64,000 bases of DNA from Bacteroidota bacterium (GTDB taxonomy: Bacteria > Bacteroidota > Ignavibacteria > Kryptoniales > JAKASW01): contig JAJYIT010000005.1 in assembly GCA_021789975.1 (NCBI GenBank), positions 1 through 64,000 of the forward strand. Reading direction: 5' to 3'. How positions within the stretch are numbered: the stretch's first letter is position 1; the number at the start of each line of letters is the position of its first letter. The position numbers and the translations under genes were made by a program. Below the pieces are notes generated by a model. That model did not search any database. It was not told the DNA's origin and saw only the letters and a list, made by a program, of their open reading frames with translations. This document shows, one piece after another, positions 35,863-43,424 of the stretch.

Positions 35863-37182
35863 TTATATTCGGGACACTTCTTGCATTGCTTTAGAAAAGA
35901 TTTCAACCGCGATGTCACATTCCTCCTGCTTAATCACGAGCGGCGGAGCAACCCGAATAACATTACCGTACATGCCGACTCGTCCGAGCATAAGGCCGAA
36001 TTCTGCACAGCGTTTGATGATCTTTCTGCATAAATCCGGATCCGGATCGCGACTCTTTTTGTCTTTCACTATTTCGATCCCGATAACCAGACCCATTCCG
36101 CGGACGTCGCCCACAAATTCAAACTTCTTCCAGAGTTCAGTCAGTCGGGAAAGAAGATATTCTCCCTGAATCCTGGAATTCTCAGGAAGGTTTTCTCTTT
36201 TCATAATATCGATGACTGCAAGTGCTGCGGCACTTGAAAGCGGATTGCCGCCTGTGGTACTTGACATTTCACCCGGAAGCATGCTCTCGAACACTTTGCT
36301 CTCACCGGCCAGTGCGGAAGTCGGGACTCCGCTCCCGATTCCCTTTCCAAGACATATCATTTGAGGTTTTATCTGCTCCCATTCGATTGCGAACAACTTC
36401 CCTGTTCTGCCGAACGACGACTGGACTTCGTCGACTATGAGAATCAGGCCTCGACTTGCGGCCCACTTCTCCAACTCTTTCAGCCATCCTTTCGGAGGAA
36501 ATATGAAGCCCGCTGTACCCTGGTACGGCTCGACGATTACCGCTCCCAAATCTCCCGTCGTACTTGATTCAATGATTCTATCGAGAGCTTTGATGCAGTA
36601 GTAGTCGCACTCGGGAAAAGTTTTTTCGTAGACGCATCTGTAACAATTTCCATACGGTGCCATCACTCCACCGGGGAGCTGCGGCCCAAACTTGCGCCGG
36701 GTGTTAACGCTTCCGGAGACACTCATCGGCCCGTAGGTCCTGCCGTGGAACGCACCGTAGAACGCAAGGATCTCATGCTTACCGGAGTACCTCTTCGCGA
36801 TCCGTATCGCAGCTTCCGTTGCCTCAGCACCGGTCGTCAGAAGAAAGACTTTGTCGATATTGTCCGGGAGCAGCTCAACAAGTTTCTGAGAGAGATTAAT
36901 TCTCTCGGGAGTTGGGAACGAATAACAATTGAGAAGTCTGTGCGCCTGCCTTTCGATCGCGGCGACATGTTTCGGATTCGAGTGCCCGACGTTTGTCACG
37001 AGAACTCCGGACGTAAAATCCAGGTAGAGATTTCCGTCGACATCAGTAATCCAGACCCCCTCGGCGTGATCCCACACTACAGGGATTTGATCTGCCATAC
37101 TCGGGGGTTCATACTCTTTTGCGGTCCGCAGAAATTCTAGAGAACGCGGACCGGGGACTGACCTTTCTACCAATTTAGCCAC
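35863..37182 (-). CDS. Class III PLP-dependent aminotransferase
   Basis: A 439-aa aminotransferase of the GABA/ornithine omega-aminotransferase fold type, moving an amino group from a substrate to a 2-oxo acid. GTG start at 37182 follows AAGGTGA. The PLP lysine is K280 in MICLGKGIGSG; D251 in LILIVDEVQSSFGRTG binds the pyridine nitrogen; GAEATEAAIRIA and FHGRTYG are further signatures. A Cys-rich insert (YGNCYRC ... ECDYYC; C180, C183, C192, C196) recalls a subgroup of class III enzymes that may bind a metal or form disulfides. It is the first gene after the minus-strand promoter at 37224-37252, opposite the IclR regulator, so its substrate is probably close to the inducing compound. Confidence 0.92.
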   Translation of the reverse strand: MAKLVERSVPGPRSLEFLRTAKEYEPPSMADQIPVVWDHAEGVWITDVDGNLYLDFTSGVLVTNVGHSNPKHVAAIERQAHRLLNCYSFPTPERINLSQKLVELLPDNIDKVFLLTTGAEATEAAIRIAKRYSGKHEILAFYGAFHGRTYGPMSVSGSVNTRRKFGPQLPGGVMAPYGNCYRCVYEKTFPECDYYCIKALDRIIESSTTGDLGAVIVEPYQGTAGFIFPPKGWLKELEKWAASRGLILIVDEVQSSFGRTGKLFAIEWEQIKPQMICLGKGIGSGVPTSALAGESKVFESMLPGEMSSTTGGNPLSSAAALAVIDIMKRENLPENSRIQGEYLLSRLTELWKKFEFVGDVRGMGLVIGIEIVKDKKSRDPDPDLCRKIIKRCAEFGLMLGRVGMYGNVIRVAPPLVIKQEECDIAVEIFSKAMQEVSRI

Positions 37183-37193
37183 ACATCACCTTG

Positions 37194-37208
37194 TTTCGTA
37201 TTGCGAAA
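37194..37208. promoter_or_regulatory. Candidate IclR operator palindrome
   Basis: TTTCG-N5-CGAAA is a symmetric 15-bp site. It lies just downstream of the predicted minus-strand transcription start (about +9 to +23) and directly upstream of the aminotransferase ribosome binding site. A repressor bound here would block the minus-strand array. IclR-family sites are often short A/T-flanked palindromes of this sort. Assignment to this regulator is inference. Confidence 0.4.
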
Positions 37209-37223
37209 TAATATCTCGTTTCT

Positions 37224-37252
37224 AATCTAGCAACATTGTCGCAATCTGTCAA
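37224..37252 (-). promoter_or_regulatory. Strong sigma-70-like promoter of the minus-strand array
   Basis: On the minus strand TTGACA (37252-37247) is followed by exactly 17 bp and TAGATT (37229-37224), an excellent -35/-10 pair. Transcription would begin near 37217 and the first gene starts at 37182. Bacteroidota housekeeping promoters usually differ (TTG/TAnnTTTG), so this match is notable, but related FCB lineages use more canonical elements. Confidence 0.6.
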
Positions 37253-37299
37253 GATCTAACTCGCAACGCCATATATCATACACCACGAGGACTCATCGC

Positions 37300-37328
37300 T
37301 TGCATTCGGCATTAAGCCATTTTATATT
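37300..37328 (+). promoter_or_regulatory. Sigma-70-like promoter of the IclR operon
   Basis: TTGCAT (37300-37305), a 17-bp spacer and TATATT (37323-37328) precede the IclR gene, whose GTG start is at 37380. The arrangement with the opposite-facing promoter at 37224-37252 makes a shared control region of about 200 bp. Confidence 0.45.
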
Positions 37329-37379
37329 GTGATATGACTGTCCAAATCAATCCTCGCATCAACGGGCTGTGGAGGCAAT

Positions 37380-38159
37380 GTGACAACTAAAGTAAAAGTG
37401 GTCTCTAAGACTTTCGAAATTCTTGAGGCTTTAGGCGAAGGCACCCGGCTGGGATTAAGAGAGATTACGGAGCGGGTTTCCTACCCGAAGCCTACGGTCT
37501 TCAGATTGCTCAGCACACTTGAGCAACTCGGCTACGTCGAGCAGGACAAAAAGGATTTCGCTTACACGCTTAGCTCGAAGCTTGTGCTCCTGACTCGAAG
37601 TCTAAGCGGCGGCAGCGGACTGATCGCCGTAGCACGTCCGCACATGGAGATGCTGCACAAGCGCTTCGGGGAGACAGTAAATCTCGCACGGCTTGTAGAT
37701 GACCGCGCGGTCTATGTAAGCATATTGGAATCAAAAGAAGCGTTCAGGATCAGCGACAGCGTTGGAGACGTCGCACCGTTTCATGCGACTTCGATCGGAA
37801 AAGCAATTGCGGCTTTTCTTCCGAAAGAGAAACGTGCCGCTCGCTTCAAGAACTATGATTTCTCGGCATTCACACGAAAAACAATTTCTGGAATTGAAGA
37901 GCTGCAGGAACAGCTGGACGAGGTAAAGAAAGCAGGGTACGCATTGGACAATGAAGAAGGACACGATGGAGTTATTTGTGTCGGGGCCCCGATCTTCAAT
38001 AATGAACATTATGCATTCGCCGCGTTGAGCATTTCAATGCCGAAAGTTCGGGCGAAAAAATCCGTCATGGACGAAGTTAAGGAACAGTTGCCGCGGGAAG
38101 GAATTGCCATTTCACTCGAACTCGGAGTCACCGACATTGCAAAGTGCTTTGCAGCCTAG
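37380..38159 (+). CDS. IclR-family transcriptional regulator
   Basis: A 259-aa ligand-responsive DNA-binding protein. GTG start at 37380 follows GGAGG with ideal spacing; the overlapping ATG reads directly into a stop. The N-terminal winged helix-turn-helix spans about residues 5-65 (VVSKTFEILEALGEGTRLGL, then PKPTVFRLLSTLEQLGYVEQ). The GAF-like IclR effector domain follows, with GETVNLARLVDDRAVYVSI, PFHATSIGKAIAAFLP, GYALDNEEGHDGVICVGAPI and AALSISMPKVR. It is divergent from the large catabolic array and heads the operon of oxidoreductase, symporter and amidohydrolases. It therefore probably controls both, with a pathway intermediate as effector. Members of this family can activate or repress. 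Confidence 0.95.
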   Translation: MTTKVKVVSKTFEILEALGEGTRLGLREITERVSYPKPTVFRLLSTLEQLGYVEQDKKDFAYTLSSKLVLLTRSLSGGSGLIAVARPHMEMLHKRFGETVNLARLVDDRAVYVSILESKEAFRISDSVGDVAPFHATSIGKAIAAFLPKEKRAARFKNYDFSAFTRKTISGIEELQEQLDEVKKAGYALDNEEGHDGVICVGAPIFNNEHYAFAALSISMPKVRAKKSVMDEVKEQLPREGIAISLELGVTDIAKCFAA

Positions 38160-38198
38160 CGCTGCCATCAACGGATCTTGTCATTGCACACTTGATCG

Positions 38199-39221
38199 AT
38201 GACTCCAATCAGGATCGGCATAATAGGTTCCGGGTTCATCGCTCGCACTCATGCGGTCTCCATAAAGAGATATCTGAAGGGAGCGGTGCTGGCAGGAGTA
38301 TCCGGAGGCAAGAGAGCTGCGACTCTCGCTGCAGAATTTGGCGTGACGAACTTCCCTTCAGTCGAACATCTGGCGGCAGACAAGGATATCGACGCCGTAA
38401 TCATCACATCACCTCACTCAATTCACTTCACGCACGCCCTGATTTGCGCTGAGGCTGGCAAACATGTACTTGTCGAAAAGCCGATGGCAACAACTGTGGA
38501 CCAATGTGAGTCAACCGAGAATGCGTTTAGTTCGCGCAAACTCGTGCTCATGGTCGCTTTCACTCAAAGATACAGAGAAGCCAACCGAAGAGCATTTGAA
38601 CTGATACGCGCCGGCGCTATCGGGCGCATTACTATGATTCAGGAATTTGCACTCCAACCAAATGCGCTGGAGTCTTATCCTAAGTGGCAACAGCTGCCTG
38701 AGAATCTAGGGATATTTTTTGGCTATGGCATCCACAACATCGACAGACTGCGGTGGTTTCTTGGCGAGGAAGCGGAGAGTGTATCCGCGGAGATAACGAA
38801 GTCTTCCTCCGGAATTGAGATCTCCACCATGGCAGTGATAAGATGGCACAACAATGCAATGAGTTCAATATGGAGCAGTGGCGATCTTAAGACACCTGGC
38901 TTCCCTACAACCGCATTCCGCTCGCTGGTTATAGGTGAAAAAGGGATGCTGGACGTTGACGGATACGGCGCTCTACGAATGAGCGTCGACTCAAAACCGT
39001 GGGAGACATTATTTCAGCAGCCGCCGATAGACTGGCGGGGCGAAGGGATGTTCGCTGAGATCAGGATGGGATCGTTCAACGCGCAGGACCAGGAATTTGT
39101 AAACTCCATTTTGGAAGGCCGCAAACCGGCGATCACCGGCGAGGACGGACGAAAGTCAGTGGCCATTGCTCTCGCAGCCTACCAGGCGGCAGCGGAACAC
39201 AAAGTGATTCAACTTAAATAA
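38199..39221 (+). CDS. Gfo/Idh/MocA-family oxidoreductase (source of the duplicated segment)
   Basis: A 340-aa NAD(P)-dependent oxidoreductase. The Rossmann domain starts IRIGIIGSGFIARTHA; the EKP motif is HVLVEKPMATT; the substrate domain has FTQRYREANRRAFEL and FFGYGIHNIDRLRWFLGE, with the catalytic His in GIHNID. The middle of the gene (38603-38921) is present as an exact second copy at 8587-8905. The gene itself is intact and in frame, 39 bp after the IclR stop and 16 bp before the symporter. Together with the paralog at 31496-32512 the locus encodes two such enzymes, suggesting a double oxidation, or oxidation and reduction with epimerisation, of a cyclic polyol or sugar acid. Confidence 0.93.
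   Translation: MTPIRIGIIGSGFIARTHAVSIKRYLKGAVLAGVSGGKRAATLAAEFGVTNFPSVEHLAADKDIDAVIITSPHSIHFTHALICAEAGKHVLVEKPMATTVDQCESTENAFSSRKLVLMVAFTQRYREANRRAFELIRAGAIGRITMIQEFALQPNALESYPKWQQLPENLGIFFGYGIHNIDRLRWFLGEEAESVSAEITKSSSGIEISTMAVIRWHNNAMSSIWSSGDLKTPGFPTTAFRSLVIGEKGMLDVDGYGALRMSVDSKPWETLFQQPPIDWRGEGMFAEIRMGSFNAQDQEFVNSILEGRKPAITGEDGRKSVAIALAAYQAAAEHKVIQLK
38603..38921 (+). repeat. Second copy of the 319-bp perfect repeat (inside the oxidoreductase gene)
   Basis: Identical over its full length to 8587-8905. Here the sequence is in its natural context, reading through codons ~136-241 of the intact oxidoreductase, so this is the donor copy and the one at 8.6 kb is the derived copy. Confidence 0.95.
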
Positions 39222-39237
39222 CCGGACAGGCTGAAAA

Positions 39238-40998
39238 TTGGACACCGGAAAGGCCCTTCAATCATACGACTATATTATTATTGCCGGATACTTCCTGATT
39301 ATCCTGGGCACCGCCGCCTACTTTTCAAAAAGGACAAAACTGTCTCGGGACTTCTTCATCGCCGGCGGTACGATGCCGTGGTGGCTGGCGGGAATTTCTT
39401 TTTTCATGGCAAGCCACAGTGCACTTAGCTTTGTAATGTACGGTCAGCTCGGATACAAGTACGGTATCACCGCAGTGCTTATATTCCAGGTCAGCGTAAC
39501 TGGACTTGTCCTGGCGGGCCTCTACGTTGCCAAAAGATGGCGCAGATCTCGCACAGTCACACCGATTCAGTTCCTCGAGCGGCGCTACAGCCTCTACATG
39601 AGGCAGGCGCTCGCCTGGACCGGTTTCCCCGTCAGGATAATGGATGACGCGATGAAGATTTTCTCCACCGCAATTTTCGTGTATGTCGGGATGAAGCTTG
39701 CCGTCATCAGTCTCCCGGCGGCAATCACTCTTGTAGGAATTGTGATGATCATCTACGCTCTCACCGGGGGACAGAAAGGCGTAATCGTCACAGACTTCCT
39801 TCAGTTTATTATAACCATGATTATAGTCATTGTGATTCTGGTACTCACAATTCTACGGTTCTACAAATCGGGTTTTTCGGTTAGCCAGCTACCGTCAGGT
39901 TTTCTGAGTCCATTCTCCGGTCCCTATCATGCCTTCGACTATCTTTCTTTTATAGCCCTCATGATAATCTCCTACAACACAATGTGGTCACTGGTCCACA
40001 AATTCAATTGCGTTCCGACTGAAAAAGACGCCAGCAAGGTTGCATGGCTTGTCGCTGTATTGAATCTCATTGCCCCGATAATATTCTTTTCGCCCTCCAT
40101 ATTTGCCCGGTTAATCTTGCCCAAACTGGCACACCCCGAATATAGTTATGCGGCTATCGCTTTCACTGTCCTTCCCACCGGAATGATGGGCATTCTGGTC
40201 GTCGGAATGTTTGCTTCGACAATCGCCACTATGGGGTCTGAGTTTAATGTGCTGGCCGGCATACTTACCAATGATCTCTACAAACGAATCTTCAAACCCG
40301 ATGCGAGCGACCGACAACTTGTAAAGGTAGGCAAGATTGCCACGATTGTAGCAGGAGGGTTGATCATCCTCATGGCAACGATTGTCGCTAACCTCAAGGG
40401 ATTCAATCTATTCGACATAATGTTGAAATCGTTCGGAGCACTCCTTCCAGCAACGGCTCTCCCAATCCTTATGGGCTTTTTCTGGAAGAGGATCTCTGCC
40501 CGCGGAGCTCTCTACGGCCTAATCGCAGGTGCAATAACAGGAACGGTGCTGGTTATAATAAACGCATTACTGATGGACGCAAATGCTTCGAGGTTCGCCA
40601 GCGATCCCACTCTGCAATACTGGTTGAAGCAGGGATGGGATTCCGGAGCGATACTCTTCAACAGCGGTGTAACGATCCTGGCGATGTACTTCGCGTCACT
40701 TCGCTATCCCGGCTCAACTGAAGAGAGGAAAACCGCAGAAAGTTATTTCAAAGATCTCGATACGAACATAGTGGTGGATGCTGCAGACTCAGTAATAGAA
40801 ACGAAGCTGTCTAACGGACAGATAGTCGCTGTCGCTACACTTTTGTTCGGAGCGCTCGTGATAGTGATCGGTGCCCTGCTTGCATTACACGGTGGCTACA
40901 ATACGGCACCCGCTATGAACATCGGCACCGGCGTTTTCCTCTCTCTGATCGGAATTGCAATATACATCAAGGAGCATCGTGACAAAAGAAAACGATGA
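39238..40998 (+). CDS. Sodium:solute symporter (SSS family)
   Basis: A 586-aa inner-membrane transporter with about 14 transmembrane helices, using the sodium gradient to import a solute. It starts at TTG 39238, 16 bp after the oxidoreductase. Family features include the first helix with a following SRDFFIAGGTMPWW motif, AGISFFMASHSALSFVMYGQ, YALTGGQKGVIVTDFLQF (the SSS signature region) and the later VVGMFASTIATMGSEFNVLAGI. The C-terminal extension (about residues 490-586) has two further hydrophobic segments. It is in the IclR operon and is the only inner-membrane importer near the catabolic genes, so it likely brings in the monomeric product of the secreted lyase and glycosidases. Confidence 0.93.
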   Translation: MDTGKALQSYDYIIIAGYFLIILGTAAYFSKRTKLSRDFFIAGGTMPWWLAGISFFMASHSALSFVMYGQLGYKYGITAVLIFQVSVTGLVLAGLYVAKRWRRSRTVTPIQFLERRYSLYMRQALAWTGFPVRIMDDAMKIFSTAIFVYVGMKLAVISLPAAITLVGIVMIIYALTGGQKGVIVTDFLQFIITMIIVIVILVLTILRFYKSGFSVSQLPSGFLSPFSGPYHAFDYLSFIALMIISYNTMWSLVHKFNCVPTEKDASKVAWLVAVLNLIAPIIFFSPSIFARLILPKLAHPEYSYAAIAFTVLPTGMMGILVVGMFASTIATMGSEFNVLAGILTNDLYKRIFKPDASDRQLVKVGKIATIVAGGLIILMATIVANLKGFNLFDIMLKSFGALLPATALPILMGFFWKRISARGALYGLIAGAITGTVLVIINALLMDANASRFASDPTLQYWLKQGWDSGAILFNSGVTILAMYFASLRYPGSTEERKTAESYFKDLDTNIVVDAADSVIETKLSNGQIVAVATLLFGALVIVIGALLALHGGYNTAPAMNIGTGVFLSLIGIAIYIKEHRDKRKR

Positions 40999-41773
40999 GC
41001 CGATCCAAATGAGCGAAGCTACCGATCTTCAATTGTTCGACTGTAACTGCTTGGTGGGGAAAAGGGCAGATCGTCGGGAGGGCGAGCCGTGGTCGCTTGA
41101 CCAATTGAAAACAGACATGGGGTATTATCACATTTCAGAAGCTCTCGTGTCCCATGCGCTGAGTCGCGACTACGATCCGGCGGCTGGAAACAGAGAAATA
41201 GTCGAACTCCTCAAGGGATCGGACAGGATCTACCCCGTCTGGGCAATACTTCCGACGGCCAGCGGAGAATTAAGTGACGCCGAACAATTCATCCGGGATA
41301 TGCTCGACAGTGGTGCAAAAGCTGTGATCGCCTTCCCAAGGTTTCAGAGCTATTCGCTCGCATCATGGTCTCTCGGTAAATTGTTGTCAGCTCTTGAGCA
41401 TCATCGGATACCGATGCTGTTGCCGTTTCAACAGTTTGACTGGAACGAAGTTTACACACTGTGCCATGAACATCCAGCTCTGCCGGTAATAACAACCGGA
41501 ATAAATTACAGACAGCTGAGGTATCTCTTGCCATTGTGGGAGACAAACAGGAACCTTTACGTCGATACATCGTGGTTCTCCCTTGCGGACCTTCTCCCCT
41601 TTCTCAAGGAGAAAGGATATCTAGGTCAGCTTCTTTTTGGGACTAATTATCCAGCATATACGCCGGCAGCGGCCATCTCTATGATCACATATGCCAATGT
41701 TGGAGTGGAAGAAAAGAGACAGGTCGGGAGCGGAAACCTTCGTGCTCTCATCAAAAATATTAGAATCGATTAA
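40979..41773 (+). CDS. Amidohydrolase-fold protein lacking metal ligands (probable pseudoenzyme)
   Basis: A 264-aa TIM-barrel protein of the amidohydrolase_2 type. The GTG at 40979 has AAGGAG in front and overlaps the symporter end by 20 bp; ATG 41009 is an alternative. Compared with the next gene, the same architecture is present but every metal-site motif is altered. The first-strand HxH is DCNCLVG (C22, C24), the barrel His motifs are replaced (MLLPFQQFD, VITTGINY), and the final FGTD is FGTNYP (N223 for Asp). It therefore probably cannot bind the usual divalent metal and may be a partner subunit or regulator of the active paralog encoded immediately downstream. It is not broken: the frame is full length. 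Confidence 0.8.
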   Translation: MTKENDEPIQMSEATDLQLFDCNCLVGKRADRREGEPWSLDQLKTDMGYYHISEALVSHALSRDYDPAAGNREIVELLKGSDRIYPVWAILPTASGELSDAEQFIRDMLDSGAKAVIAFPRFQSYSLASWSLGKLLSALEHHRIPMLLPFQQFDWNEVYTLCHEHPALPVITTGINYRQLRYLLPLWETNRNLYVDTSWFSLADLLPFLKEKGYLGQLLFGTNYPAYTPAAAISMITYANVGVEEKRQVGSGNLRALIKNIRID

Positions 41774-41778
41774 GGAAC

Positions 41779-42570
41779 ATGCTCACCCTACCCCTTGTCC
41801 GCAATCTGTTTATAGGGGGACCACTCCGTGACGAAGTTATCATTGACGCTCACATGCATATCGGCAAGTACTACAATTTTCTGATCCCAAGCACGGGAGT
41901 CGCGGCCGTAATAGAGAACGCAAAAAGGATCGGTATCACACGATTGTATGGATCGAGTCTGTTGTCACTCAGAAACGATGCGATTGCTGGGAACAATATG
42001 GTCATTGAGGCTCACAAAGCCTATCCTGGGGTGTTCTTCCCGTATCTGGTTGTGAAACCGAACTACGCGGAGGAAACGAGAGACATATTGGATTTAGCCG
42101 AAAGAGAACACACGAAGCAGTTCAAGATACACGACGACGGCAATGGCATCCCGTTCGACCATAAGAATTATATCCCGCTTTACGAGTATGCTGATCAAAT
42201 CGGCGCGGTCATTCTCGCGCATACATATGGAGAGATGCACGTGGCTCCACTCATTAAAGTGGCGATGCAGTTCAAGTCGGTGAAAATACTTCTCGGACAT
42301 TCTGGAATAACTGATGAAGATGCCTACTACCTCGCAGCCCGCTCATGTCCGAACATTTTCCTCGAGACATGTAATTCCCTGGCATGGTACGGCCTTATCG
42401 AACGCTTGGTAAAAAAAGCTGGTGCCGATAGGATTTGTTTTGGAACGGATATGCCTTTCATGTCACCGGATCAACAGATCGGACGTATCCTCGGAGCGAG
42501 GATTAGCGATGAAGATAAACGTAGAATACTAGGACTGAATGCACTAGAAGTGTTCCCCAAGAAGCTGTGA
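41779..42570 (+). CDS. Metal-dependent amidohydrolase (amidohydrolase_2 family)
   Basis: A 263-aa TIM-barrel hydrolase or decarboxylase/lactonase-type enzyme. AAGGAAC precedes the ATG, only 5 bp after the degenerate paralog. Metal-site motifs are intact: VIIDAHMHIGK (H25, H27), QFKIHDDG, ILAHTYGEMH, ILLGHSGITDEDAY and ICFGTDMPF with D224. Family members hydrolyse sugar lactones (fucono- and rhamnono-lactonases) or act on aromatic acids. Downstream of two dehydrogenases of the Gfo/Idh/MocA type, a sugar-lactone hydrolase is a reasonable inference. The stop codon abuts the left end of an IS200-like element. Confidence 0.88.
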   Translation: MLTLPLVRNLFIGGPLRDEVIIDAHMHIGKYYNFLIPSTGVAAVIENAKRIGITRLYGSSLLSLRNDAIAGNNMVIEAHKAYPGVFFPYLVVKPNYAEETRDILDLAEREHTKQFKIHDDGNGIPFDHKNYIPLYEYADQIGAVILAHTYGEMHVAPLIKVAMQFKSVKILLGHSGITDEDAYYLAARSCPNIFLETCNSLAWYGLIERLVKKAGADRICFGTDMPFMSPDQQIGRILGARISDEDKRRILGLNALEVFPKKL

Positions 42571-43138
42571 ACTACCACCGGCAAAACCGGTGGCTTCTGA
42601 AAAACACTTTGCATCTATAAGAAGTCAAAACTCCCCTGCTGTTGTTCTTCCTTCTTCTCCTCTTTTTCCTGGTACTTCACGTACCTCCTGATCATCTCCT
42701 CGTCTATTCCAACCGTGCTCACAAAGTATCCTCGTGCCCAAAAGTAGTTCCCACAATATGGCTTCTTTCGCAATCCACCGTAACTCTTGAATAGCTTTAT
42801 CGCCGTCTTTCCTTTCACTGTCCCCACGTATTCTGACAACGATACCTTCGGTGGTATCGATACAAGTACATGAACATGGGCTTCCTGTACATTCAATTCC
42901 TCCACTTCACATCCAAGCCATTCGCTCATCCCCTTTATGTCCCGTTCCAACTCCTCTTTCACTGCTCCTTTCAATATCCGGTACCGATACTTCGGTACCC
43001 ACACTATGTGGTACTTGCAGTAGTAGATCGCATCTGAAAGCTTCTTGTATTTTCCTATTCCGCTTCAATCTAACGCCTTTCTACCGGCGAAGCCACCTTT
43101 ACATCACCACTGCCTTAGGCAGTGGGTTTCTACGTCGG
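42571..43138 (-). mobile_element. IS200/IS605-family insertion element
   Basis: A compact element of ~568 bp carrying one HUH transposase gene on the minus strand and subterminal hairpins instead of inverted repeats. The left hairpin is CCACCGG-N5-CCGGTGG (42574-42592) followed by CTTCTGA. The right hairpin is CCACTGCC-TTA-GGCAGTGG (43107-43125) followed by GTTTCTACGTCGGA. It begins directly after the amidohydrolase stop codon. Both copies in the window are preceded by TGAA(C/G), perhaps the insertion tetranucleotide or pentanucleotide. Exact ends are estimated from the shared sequence with the element at 4841-5036. Confidence 0.85.
42615..43004 (-). CDS. tnpA: IS200-type HUH transposase TnpA (start codon problem)
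   Basis: A Y1 HUH single-strand transposase that cuts and joins the hairpin ends of its element. The HUH motif is H43-V-H45 in EAHVHVLVSIPP and the catalytic tyrosine is probably Y108 in EEMIRRYVKYQE. From the GTG at 43004 only 129 aa are made, beginning inside the conserved first strand (VWVPKYRYRIL). The frame upstream (to 43064) still encodes the expected family N-terminus (KYKKLSDAIYYCKYHIVWVP) but offers no ATG, GTG or TTG, only an ATA at 43058. The start codon has either mutated, leaving a shortened or inactive protein, or a rare ATA start is used. The C-terminal EKEEKKEEQQQ tail is charged. Confidence 0.85.
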   Translation of the reverse strand: MWVPKYRYRILKGAVKEELERDIKGMSEWLGCEVEELNVQEAHVHVLVSIPPKVSLSEYVGTVKGKTAIKLFKSYGGLRKKPYCGNYFWARGYFVSTVGIDEEMIRRYVKYQEKEEKKEEQQQGSFDFL

Positions 43139-43230
43139 ACTAAAGTCTAACACCCTTGACCTTAATCCACCTGACTCTGATGTGTGAGTGTTCCATCTTT
43201 TTGAGGTCAAATGATCAGGGTCATTTCATA

Positions 43231-43380
43231 CTACTTCACGAGCATACGCTTCTTTGTGGACGCGTAATTCCCCGCCTGGATCCTGTAGAAGTAGACTCCG
43301 CTTGGCAAATTGGTCGCCTTGAAAGTCATTGAATGACTGCCTGAATCAGCCGTCAGCTTATCGCCGCAACCTTGCGAAGG
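43231..43380 (-). pseudogene. Orphan C-terminal T9SS sorting-domain stub (first)
   Basis: Minus-strand reading gives DKLTADSGSHSMTFKATNLP, then SGVYFYRIQAGNYASTKKRM and LVK followed by TAG at 43233-43231. This is the last ~45 residues of a type A sorting domain. Upstream the sequence breaks into an inverted repeat (43369-43413). The protein it once ended is gone. Confidence 0.75.
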
Positions 43381-43413
43381 TCGCCGCGCTTAGTCTCAGT
43401 TACCTTCGCAAGG
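43369..43413. repeat. 12-bp inverted repeat between the two sorting-domain stubs
   Basis: ACCTTGCGAAGG (43369-43380) and its reverse complement CCTTCGCAAGGT-type arm (43402-43413, ACCTTCGCAAGG) are separated by about 20 bp. It marks the junction between the two unrelated stubs and may be a recombination scar or the end of another small element. Confidence 0.5.
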
Positions 43414-43424
43414 CAACTTGCTCG

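Noticed and set aside
12586-37252. Classic Sus-type polysaccharide utilisation locus
   Set aside because: TonB receptors are present, but I could find no SusD-like lipoprotein or SusR/ECF regulator pair, and the receptor plug type differs from SusC.
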